Shown: piece after piece, positions 26,678 to 33,188 of the stretch
Layout of the letters: each line of letters begins with the position of its first letter
Position numbering within the stretch: the first letter of the stretch is position 1
NCBI GenBank assembly: GCA_003228875.1
Contig: QIGK01000051.1
Span: forward strand, 1-33,188
Direction of reading: 5' to 3'
DNA: 33,188 nt
From: Rhodobacterales bacterium
GTDB taxonomy: Bacteria; Pseudomonadota; Alphaproteobacteria; Rhodobacterales; Rhodobacteraceae
Notes under the pieces: generated by a model
Database searches by the model: none
What the model saw: only the letters and a program-made list of their open reading frames with translations
What the model was told of the DNA's origin: nothing
Translations under genes and position numbers: made by a program

Positions 26678-27508
26678 AGCAATATTCTGCTTCTCATTGG
26701 CTTTAACCGCATCCCACAAAGCATCCATTTCAGTTAGGGTTGATTGCGCCGGAGATTGGCCTTTTTTGGCTAATTCAGTTTCTATGGCATTGAATCTACG
26801 GGTGAATTTTTGGTTGGCTTTGCGCAAAGCAGTTTCTGGATCAACTTTCAAATGCCGCGCAAGATTAGCCATCACAAACATTAAATCACCAAATTCTTCT
26901 TCTACTTCGTCAATTGACAGTTGATTACGAGCCTCGACCAGCTCTGCGCTTTCCTCAATTATTTTATCCAGAACTTGCTCTGTTTCAGGCCAGTCAAACC
27001 CAACCCGTGCAGCGCGATTCTGCAATTTAATGGCGCGGGTCAGGGCGGGCAGGCCCAAGGCTATGCCATCCAGAACCGAAACTGCTTTTTTGTTTTTACG
27101 TTCCTTGGCTTTGATTTGTTCCCAGTCCACCACCTGTTGCTCTGCGGTTTTGTCGCGGCTTTCATCACCAAAAACATGCGGGTGGCGGTAGATCATTTTG
27201 TCGGAAATTAATTGCACCACATCGTCAAAATCAAAGGCCCCGATTTCGGTGGCCATTTGGGCATGATAGATGACATTCAGCAGCAAATCACCAAGTTCAC
27301 CGGGCAATTCATCCATGGCGTTACGTTCAATTGCGTCTGCGACCTCGTAAGCTTCTTCTATGGTATAAGGCGCGATGGACTTGAAATCCTGCTCAATATC
27401 CCAGGGGCAGCCGAATTGTCGGTCTCGTAACCGGCGCATTATTTCCAAAAGGCGGGGCAGGCCGCCATTTTCATCATGCACCAGCTTATCTGATTCGTCC
27501 TGATTCAT
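26672..27508 (-). CDS. mazG: Nucleoside triphosphate pyrophosphohydrolase MazG
   Basis: Hydrolyses (d)NTPs to monophosphates, cleaning nucleotide pools (278 residues). Two MazG domains are seen: the first with FGCPWD, TIEEAYEVADAIE (49-61) and ELPGELGDLLLNV (67-79), the second with IIEESAELVEA and EEFGDLMF. Metal-binding acidic clusters are intact. The ATG overlaps the P450 stop as ATGA, so its translation may depend on ribosomes reaching the end of that gene; the nonsense codon inside the P450 gene could reduce this. Confidence 0.95.
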   Translation of the reverse strand: MNQDESDKLVHDENGGLPRLLEIMRRLRDRQFGCPWDIEQDFKSIAPYTIEEAYEVADAIERNAMDELPGELGDLLLNVIYHAQMATEIGAFDFDDVVQLISDKMIYRHPHVFGDESRDKTAEQQVVDWEQIKAKERKNKKAVSVLDGIALGLPALTRAIKLQNRAARVGFDWPETEQVLDKIIEESAELVEARNQLSIDEVEEEFGDLMFVMANLARHLKVDPETALRKANQKFTRRFNAIETELAKKGQSPAQSTLTEMDALWDAVKANEKQNIAD

Positions 27509-28692
27509 ACCTGAACCATCAACTTTTCAAGGCCGTGAAAGTGATAACGGTTGGCATAAACCGGTTGTTCGGAAATTTCCAAGTCTGGGAATCGCTCAAA
27601 CAAAATTGGTAAAGCAATAGCCATTTCCAGTCGCGCCAACGGGGCGCCAATGCAAAAATGCAAGCCCGCGCCAAAGCCAAGCTGGCCAACGCCGCCACGA
27701 GCAACATCAAACTGATTAGGGTTTTCATAGCGCTCAGGGTCACGATTGGCCGCAGCAAGCATCAGGCCAACACTGTCACCGCGCTTAAAATCATGGTCAA
27801 AAACCCGCATGTCTTACAACGCGATACGGGTGAACATGTGCAAAGGCGGATCAAAACGGATGGTTTCATCAACCGCGCGTAAGGTGCTTTTTTCATCTTT
27901 GAAAAAGGAAATAGGCGGCTGACCGGTTTCCAGCAAAACCTTGACCGCGTTGGAAATACTATGAACGGTGGCTTCGTGACCGGCATTAAGTAAAAGAATA
28001 CAGGTTGTTATAAGTTCTTTTTCAGACAATTTTTCATCCTGATTTCGGGCTTTAATCAGGTGCGAAATTAGATCATTTTGCGGGTTTTTTTGGCGTTCGA
28101 GCATTAATTGCTGGATATAGTCAGAAAAAGCAAGGCTGGCGGTAACAGCGCGGTCTTCTATGTCGCGATCGCGGCGGGCTTGATACATGGCCACCATGTC
28201 ATGGCTCCAACGCAACAACTGAGGCCCCATGTCTTCGGGGACCCCAAGCATTCGGCAAATGATTATGACCGGAATATGTTCAGCAAAGTCTTTAATAAGA
28301 TCAAATGGTTGATCGTTAATCTTATCACAAAGAAGATGGCTGATTTGGTCAATTTCAAGGGCCAGATCATTAACGCGGCGGTTGGTGAATGTCCGCACCA
28401 GCAGGCTGTGAATTCGGGTATGTTTTGGGGGCTCCAACTCCAACAGGGAATGTTGTTCCAACGCGTAAAAAGATGCGAGATGTTCAGGCGTTTCAGCCTT
28501 TAGATCAGCGGGCATTTCACGACCGAACCTGCGGTCGCGCAACAGATCATTGACGGATGAAAAGCCCGTCGCACAAGGAATACTGTAATCATTCCAGTGG
28601 AATAGCGGGCCTTGTTCGCGTGCGATATCATAAAACGGATAGGGATTCTGGACAAAATCAGGGTCAAGCGGCGATTGGTCCAGCGATTTCAT
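27505..28692 (-). pseudogene. Cytochrome P450 with an in-frame nonsense codon
   Basis: The whole 396-codon frame encodes a bacterial class I P450. The N-terminal 292 residues contain the I-helix region (LLNAGHEATVH) and the ExxR motif (ETIR), then TAA at 27814-27816. The same frame continues without shift with DMRVFDHDFKRGDSVGL and the haem-binding FGAGLHFCIGAPLARLE. The usual residue at the stop is Glu (LEDM), so one change GAA to TAA explains it. The truncated product lacks the haem cysteine and would be inactive. A separate start at 27810 could give only the C-terminal fragment. Both ends keep ATGA overlaps with neighbours. Sequence error is possible. Confidence 0.92.
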
Positions 28693-29843
28693 CCAGCACG
28701 TTCCAACGCTTGTTCAATATCGGCAATCAGATCATCCGCGTCCTCAATACCGATGCTAAGGCGCAGCAATGTATCGGGCACAATCGAATTTGGCCCCTCA
28801 ACCTTGATGCGATGTTCAATCAGGCTTTCGACCCCGCCAAGCGATGTTGCGTTGATAAACACTTGCACAAAACGGCTAATATCATGGGCGGTTTGGCGGT
28901 TTTTCATCAACAAGGAAATCATGCCGCTAAAGCCGTTTTTCATCTGTTTACGGGCAATAGCATGGCCGGGATGTGATGGCAGGCCGGGGTAAATCACTTT
29001 GTCAATTTTAGGATGGTTTTCAAAATGTTGCGCGATCCGCAAAGCGTTCGACGAGGCCCGCTCATAACGCAAAAACAAGGTGCGGATGCCGCGCACCAAC
29101 AACCATGCCTCAAATGCTGCCATGACATTGCCGGTCAAGGTTCGGATGTTTTGCAGTTCAGCCCAAAATTCGTCGGCTTTGGCGCAGGTTAACACCCCTG
29201 CGGTAATATCGGAATGGCCGCCAAGATATTTGGTGGCGGATTGAAAAACCAGATCTGCGCCTAGCGAAAGCGCTTTTGTGGTGCAGGCAGGGGCAACAGT
29301 GCTGTCAACCACCAGTCTTGCGCCCACCGAATGCGTGATTTTGGCAGCCTCTGCAATATCAATCACATCCCAATTCGGGTTGATGGGCGATTCGATCCAG
29401 ACCAGTTTGGTTTCGGCACGCACAGCGTCTGACAGCGCGGCGGGCATTGTGGCATCAAACAGTGTGACCTTGACGCCGCGCGTTTGCTCGATATGCAACA
29501 ACCAGTTGATAACGCCATGATACATGACGTTGGGCGCAACAACATGGTCACCGGCGCGCAAGGTTTCCAAAACTGTAACAATTGCCGCCATGCCGGATGC
29601 AAAAACCATGGCGTCCTCGCCGCCGTCCAGATCGGCCAAAAGTGCCTCTGTGGTTTTGATGGTTGGGCCTCCGGAACGTGCATAGATATAGTCCTGCCGA
29701 CCCTCACCTTGATCATCGCGCGCATAAGTGGAAGAAAGCTCAATAGCTGGGGTCACCGCGCCGGTTTTCTCATCAATATGGCGAAGGGCTTGGGCTGCGC
29801 GGGTGGCCGGAGCCAATTTAAGCTGGCGCGGCGACCGATCCAT
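28689..29843 (-). CDS. PLP-dependent Cys/Met metabolism enzyme (cystathionine beta-lyase-like)
   Basis: A 384-residue member of the trans-sulfuration family (cystathionine gamma-synthase, beta- and gamma-lyases). The cofactor lysine is K205 in SATKYLGGH, D180 contacts the PLP ring, and YARSGGPT is at 55-61. ESPINPN and the C-terminal GxESLIEHR region are normal. Which reaction it catalyses cannot be decided from sequence; beta-lyase is the commonest label. It starts directly after the gpt stop (TAAATG) and overlaps the P450 start (ATGA). Confidence 0.88.
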   Translation of the reverse strand: MDRSPRQLKLAPATRAAQALRHIDEKTGAVTPAIELSSTYARDDQGEGRQDYIYARSGGPTIKTTEALLADLDGGEDAMVFASGMAAIVTVLETLRAGDHVVAPNVMYHGVINWLLHIEQTRGVKVTLFDATMPAALSDAVRAETKLVWIESPINPNWDVIDIAEAAKITHSVGARLVVDSTVAPACTTKALSLGADLVFQSATKYLGGHSDITAGVLTCAKADEFWAELQNIRTLTGNVMAAFEAWLLVRGIRTLFLRYERASSNALRIAQHFENHPKIDKVIYPGLPSHPGHAIARKQMKNGFSGMISLLMKNRQTAHDISRFVQVFINATSLGGVESLIEHRIKVEGPNSIVPDTLLRLSIGIEDADDLIADIEQALERAG

Positions 29844-30347
29844 TTAGTCGGTGCCTCGGTAGGGTTCAACATATTGCATCGCCATGTCCCACGGAAAGAA
29901 AATCCACGTATCTTGGGAAACTTCGGTGATAAAACTGTCGACCATCGGGCGGCCCATTGGTTTGGCATAAACCGTTGCAATATGGGCTTTGGGATATTTT
30001 TTCTTGACCACTTCAAGGGTTTTGCCGGTGTCCACCAGATCATCGACAATCAAAATCCCGGTTCCGTCGCCAATCAGGGCTGCGTCCGGTGATTTCAGCA
30101 CAATCGCTTCGGAGCGGGATTGGTCATCATAAGACTTAATGCTGATGGTATCGACGGTGCGAATATCCAATTCGCGCGCGATGATCATCGCTGGTGCCAT
30201 GCCGCCGCGCGTTATGGCAACAATGGCTTTCCATGTGCCGCCATCGGGGCCCATTTTTTCAAGTCGCCAAGCAAGCGCGCGGCTATCGCGGTGGATTTGG
30301 TCCCAAGATATATGGAACCCTTTTTCATGGGGAAGCTGGTCAGTCAT
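29844..30347 (-). CDS. gpt: Xanthine (xanthine-guanine) phosphoribosyltransferase
   Basis: Purine salvage enzyme (167 residues) making XMP or GMP from the base and PRPP. The PRPP-binding loop [13 protein letters not shown] is at 98-110, with [10 protein letters not shown] (44-53) forming the other pyrophosphate contact and WIFFPWD near the C-terminus at the base site, as in E. coli Gpt. It overlaps the fabI stop as ATGA and abuts the next gene, so it is inside a tight operon. Confidence 0.94.
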   Translation of the reverse strand: MTDQLPHEKGFHISWDQIHRDSRALAWRLEKMGPDGGTWKAIVAITRGGMAPAMIIARELDIRTVDTISIKSYDDQSRSEAIVLKSPDAALIGDGTGILIVDDLVDTGKTLEVVKKKYPKAHIATVYAKPMGRPMVDSFITEVSQDTWIFFPWDMAMQYVEPYRGTD

Positions 30348-31165
30348 TCTTTTTTTCCTGTGACTACATCAATGTCAGGGGCGTCTTCGGCTTTCATGCC
30401 GACTACATGATATCCGCAATCAACATGGTGGTTTTCGCCGGTAACGCCGCTGGAAAGGTCTGACAGCAGATACATTGCCGATTTGCCCACATCATCGGTC
30501 GTAACATTGCGCCGCAACGGTGAATTCAGTTCATTCCATTTCAGGATATACCGAAAATCACCAATGCCGCTGGCGGCAAGCGTTTTAATTGGCCCAGCAG
30601 AAAGGGAATTTACCCGAATATTTTTTGGCCCCAAATCCATGGCCATGTAACGCACCGAGGCCTCTAACCCGGCCTTGGCGACACCCATGACGTTATAACG
30701 GGGCATAACCCGCTCTGCGCCAAAATAAGTAAGCGTCAAGCAGGCGCCGCCATCGGGCATCATTTTTTCGGCCCGTTGCACCACAGCAGTAAACGAATAA
30801 ACTGAAATATCCATGGTCATGGCGAAATTTGCCGCGCTGGTGTCTACGTAACGGCCGCGCAACTCGTTTTTGTCCGAAAATCCAATGGCATGGACCAAAA
30901 AATCCAGCTTGCCCCATTTTTCTTCCAGTTCAGCGAAAACCGCGTCAATCGAATCGCTATCGGTTACGTCACATGGCAGAACGATGTCAGCGTTAATGGA
31001 TGCGGCCAGCGGTTTAACCCGTTTGCCAAGCGCATCACCCTGATAAGTAAACGCCAGTTCGGCACCTTGTTCATGGCACATGCGGGCAATCCCCCATGCG
31101 ATGGATTTATTGTTTGCGACGCCCATTATAAGGCCACGCTTTCCACTCATTAGTCCCGAGCCCAT
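30344..31165 (-). CDS. fabI: Enoyl-[acyl-carrier-protein] reductase (NADH)
   Basis: Last reductive step of fatty-acid elongation (273 residues). Atypical SDR motifs of FabI are present: [11 protein letters not shown] (15-25), [12 protein letters not shown], catalytic Y147 and Y157 with K164 ([19 protein letters not shown]), and the [12 protein letters not shown] substrate loop. The ATG at 31165 has AAGGG 8 nt upstream, so I keep it over the ATG at 31150. First gene of the compact fabI-gpt-PLP enzyme-P450-mazG run, divergent from pdxH. Confidence 0.95.
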   Translation of the reverse strand: MGSGLMSGKRGLIMGVANNKSIAWGIARMCHEQGAELAFTYQGDALGKRVKPLAASINADIVLPCDVTDSDSIDAVFAELEEKWGKLDFLVHAIGFSDKNELRGRYVDTSAANFAMTMDISVYSFTAVVQRAEKMMPDGGACLTLTYFGAERVMPRYNVMGVAKAGLEASVRYMAMDLGPKNIRVNSLSAGPIKTLAASGIGDFRYILKWNELNSPLRRNVTTDDVGKSAMYLLSDLSSGVTGENHHVDCGYHVVGMKAEDAPDIDVVTGKKE

Positions 31166-31273
31166 GGTTTAACCCTTTTGTTATTGCCCAATCCGACAAT
31201 GTCTAAAGGAATGCGCTTGCAGCTTCAAGAATGATTGCGCGATACTGGCAAAGTAACCGGTCAGGAGGCATCG

Positions 31274-31885
31274 ATGACAAACCCATCTCGCAGCGGCATA
31301 TTTGCCGGAGAAGACCCATTTTTGATTGCGCGTGATTGGCTGGCAGAGGCATCGCTGACTGAGCCAAACGACCCAACCGCCATCGCGTTGGCCACCGTTG
31401 ATGCGGATGGAATGCCAAATGCACGTATGGTTTTGTTAAAAGACATCACCGAGGATTCATTTGTTTTTTATACCAATTATATCAGCGCTAAGTCGGTCGA
31501 GATTTCAAGCAATGGCAAGTGCGCTTTTGTGATGCATTGGAAATCTTTGCGTCGCCAAGTGCGGGTGCGGGGCTATGTTGTCAAAGAAGACGGGCCAGCG
31601 GCTGACGCTTATTTTGAATCGCGAGGCTTGCAAAGCAAATTAGGCGCGTGGGCATCACACCAATCACAACCGCTGGAATCGCGGGCGGCGCTGGTTAAAC
31701 GGGTTGCGGGCATAACGTTGGCCCATGGCGTGAAACCCAAACGCCCACCATTTTGGGGCGGGTTTCAGATTTTTCCTGTTGAGATAGAGTTTTGGGCTGA
31801 TGGCAAACACCGTTTGCATGACCGGTTCAAGTGGCAAAGAACCACTTCAGATGACCCTTGGGATGTTTCACGCCTTAACCCTTAA
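31274..31885 (+). CDS. pdxH: Pyridoxamine 5'-phosphate oxidase
   Basis: FMN enzyme that makes pyridoxal phosphate (203 residues). FMN-contacting RMVLLKD (51-57) and [10 protein letters not shown] (65-74), the LRRQVRVRG strand (92-100), [11 protein letters not shown] (124-134) and the C-terminal [10 protein letters not shown] are all present. An ideal AGGAGG stands 5 bp before the ATG at 31274, so an upstream in-frame ATG at 31235 is not used. It is divergent from fabI across 108 bp. Confidence 0.96.
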   Translation: MTNPSRSGIFAGEDPFLIARDWLAEASLTEPNDPTAIALATVDADGMPNARMVLLKDITEDSFVFYTNYISAKSVEISSNGKCAFVMHWKSLRRQVRVRGYVVKEDGPAADAYFESRGLQSKLGAWASHQSQPLESRAALVKRVAGITLAHGVKPKRPPFWGGFQIFPVEIEFWADGKHRLHDRFKWQRTTSDDPWDVSRLNP

Positions 31886-31908
31886 GGCAATTATTCCAAA
31901 ATTTGGCC

Positions 31909-31944
31909 AAAAAGTGGTAAAAATCCGCCTAAAATGTGGTGAAA
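31909..31944. repeat. Two AT-rich GTGGT repeats upstream of the cold-shock gene
   Basis: AAAAGTGGTAAAA (31910-31922) and AAAATGTGGTGAAA (31931-31944) lie 21-22 bp apart, two helical turns, and end about 15 bp before the -35 box of the cold-shock gene. Same-face spacing suggests a protein-binding pair. The regulator is unknown. Confidence 0.45.
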
Positions 31945-31958
31945 CCTTTATGTCAGGC

Positions 31959-31988
31959 TTGCTTACACTTGATCCCTGAACCTATAAT
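31959..31988 (+). promoter_or_regulatory. Promoter of the cold-shock gene
   Basis: TTGCTT (-35, 31959-31964) is followed after 18 bp by a perfect TATAAT (-10, 31983-31988). Transcription would start near 31995, giving a leader of about 80 nt, long enough for the temperature-sensitive folding known for other csp messages. Confidence 0.75.
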
Positions 31989-32073
31989 ACTTTGCGTGGC
32001 GGCGGCAGTTCTGTTCATTTGTGTGGTGATTGGCCTATCTAGCGCGTTGAAATATTAAGCATAACGGGGACAT

Positions 32074-32580
32074 ATGATAAAAGGCCGAGTTAAGTGGTTT
32101 GATGCCGCAAAAGGATACGGGTTTGTTGTCGCAGATGACACAAACGGTGACATCCTTCTTCACGCAAATGTTTTACGAAATTTCGGACGGGGTTCGGTGG
32201 CAGAGGGCGCAGAAATTGTGTTTGCAGTGCAAGAAACCGAACGTGGCCGACAGGCTGCTGAAATATTTGAAATCCATGCACCTATAGAAACATTGGGCGA
32301 AGTTCATGTTTCTGAAAATTCGATCCCCTTGCCAAATGTTGAGGGGGTAGCTTTGGCACCCGCACGGGTCAAATGGTTTGACAAAGCCAAAGGTTTTGGA
32401 TTTGCAAATACTTTTGGCAGCTCCGAAGATATTTTTCTGCATATGGAGGTCATGCGCCAATACGGGTTTTCTGATCTTTCCCCCGGTGAGGCAATCGCGG
32501 TGCAAGTCGTTGATGGACCGCGTGGACGTATGGCAGGCTCACTTTATTCATGGGATAGACCGTTAAATGGCTCAGTTTAA
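32074..32580 (+). CDS. Two-domain cold-shock protein
   Basis: A 168-residue protein with two cold-shock domains. The first (3-69) has KGRVKWFDAAKGYGFV; the second (about 97-165) has ARVKWFDKAKGFGFA and DIFLHMEVM. RNP1-like (KGYGFV, KGFGFA) and RNP2-like (DILLH, DIFLH) motifs are present in both. Such proteins bind single-stranded RNA or DNA, often as RNA chaperones; double-domain forms are usual in alphaproteobacteria. ACGGGGAC precedes the ATG. Its last 14 bp overlap the DUF192 gene. Confidence 0.94.
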   Translation: MIKGRVKWFDAAKGYGFVVADDTNGDILLHANVLRNFGRGSVAEGAEIVFAVQETERGRQAAEIFEIHAPIETLGEVHVSENSIPLPNVEGVALAPARVKWFDKAKGFGFANTFGSSEDIFLHMEVMRQYGFSDLSPGEAIAVQVVDGPRGRMAGSLYSWDRPLNGSV

Positions 32581-33052
32581 GGGAATAGGAGCATTATTAG
32601 CGGCGATTGTCAGCCTTAATGCCGGAAGCGTTGCTGCACTGGATTGCGATATCGGGCGGCTAGACATCAAAAGCGGTGCGAACACGTCACGTTTTGTCAT
32701 CGAAATTGCCGATACCAATGAACTGCGCGCCACGGGGTTGATGAACCGAGAATCCATGGATGCGTTTTCGGGTATGCTTTTTGTTTACGATGCTCCGAGA
32801 TCTGTGTCGTTTTGGATGAAAAACACCCTGATTCCGCTCGATATGCTTTTCATTGGTGAAACCGGTGAAGTTTTACGGATTCATGAAAACGCAATTCCTT
32901 TGGATGCGACATCGATTCCCGGTGGCACAGACATTCAATATGTATTCGAAATCAATGGCGGGATGGCCTCTTTGTTGGGTATTACAGAGGGTGCGCAAAT
33001 CAAACATCCTCAAATTGATGCCGATTTGGCGATCTGGCCCTGCGATGATTAA
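32567..33052 (+). CDS. Exported DUF192 protein
   Basis: A 161-residue protein with an N-terminal signal peptide (hydrophobic 6-24, cleavage after about A24, before LDCDIG) and a DUF192 domain: ELRATGLMNRESMD, GMLFVYDAPRSVSFWMKNTLIPLDMLFI and a C-terminal GITEGAQI. Function is unknown; the family is widespread and probably periplasmic here. The start overlaps the cold-shock gene by 14 bp, so the two are likely co-transcribed. A tRNA gene follows after 54 bp. Confidence 0.9.
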   Translation: MAQFKGIGALLAAIVSLNAGSVAALDCDIGRLDIKSGANTSRFVIEIADTNELRATGLMNRESMDAFSGMLFVYDAPRSVSFWMKNTLIPLDMLFIGETGEVLRIHENAIPLDATSIPGGTDIQYVFEINGGMASLLGITEGAQIKHPQIDADLAIWPCDD

Positions 33053-33106
33053 TATTTGAAATTAGCGCTTTTCATTTCAAGCAAACCCCATTAGATCAAG
33101 CCTCGT

Positions 33107-33183
<77 letters not shown>

Positions 33184-33188
33184 TTTTC

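Noticed and set aside
27505-27810. Independent 101-residue gene
   Set aside because: It is the C-terminal part of the P450 in the same frame, separated only by the nonsense codon.
27814-27816. Recoded stop (selenocysteine or pyrrolysine) in the P450 gene
   Set aside because: The codon is TAA, not TGA or TAG, and the family has Glu at this place.

Overview
The window looks like chromosomal DNA of an alphaproteobacterium of the Rhodobacterales (Roseobacter-like) type. Evidence: the coaX-rnj pair, the phosphotransferase ChpT, ornithine-lipid genes olsB-olsA, a class II DAHP synthase overlapping serB, the order yicC-gmk-gamma carbonic anhydrase, a two-domain cold-shock protein followed by a DUF192 protein and tRNA-Pro, and a Fur/Mur-type regulator. 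Coding density is very high and most genes are housekeeping. I see no phage, transposase, integrase or CRISPR array.

Layout. 1-2377 (+): 3' part of coaX, then RNase J, ending at a hairpin shared with a DEAD-box helicase gene (2489-4282, -). 4482-7358: ferredoxin-NADP reductase (+), then a membrane-anchored cytochrome c and release factor RF3 (-). 7359-9087: a small accessory segment with an orphan BrnA-like ribbon-helix-helix protein (+) and a pentapeptide-repeat protein (-). 9088-11297 (-): GlxA/AraC regulator, thiolase, and a 17-codon remnant that looks like the start of a short-chain dehydrogenase gene. 11483-13698 (+): DAHP synthase and phosphoserine phosphatase. 13686-14321 (-): PAS-domain protein. 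14508-16560 (+): frameshifted yicC, gmk, gamma carbonic anhydrase. 16549-17342: chpT (-) and a DUF3553 gene with a non-ATG start (+), divergent. 17476-19083 (+): olsB-olsA. 19080-23079 (-): Fur/Mur regulator, EamA transporter, enolase, a small protein, a cupin and a ThiE-like protein. 23304-25507 (-): Na+/H+ antiporter and threonine dehydratase. 25603-26598 (-): Fe3+-binding protein with its own promoter, operator-like palindrome and terminator. 26672-31165 (-): compact run fabI, gpt, Cys/Met PLP enzyme, P450, mazG, in which the P450 gene has an in-frame stop. 31274-33183 (+): pdxH, cold-shock protein, DUF192 protein, tRNA-Pro(UGG).

The main themes are gene decay (yicC frameshift, P450 nonsense codon, SDR remnant beside the accessory segment), extreme compactness (four tail-to-tail pairs whose 3' ends overlap by 4-13 bp, plus ATGA or TAAATG junctions in most operons), and some readable control regions (iron-protein gene, cold-shock gene). 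I did not find a clearly new multi-gene system. The best candidates for follow-up are the 7.4-9.1 kb segment with its SDR-remnant junction, and the iron-protein promoter.
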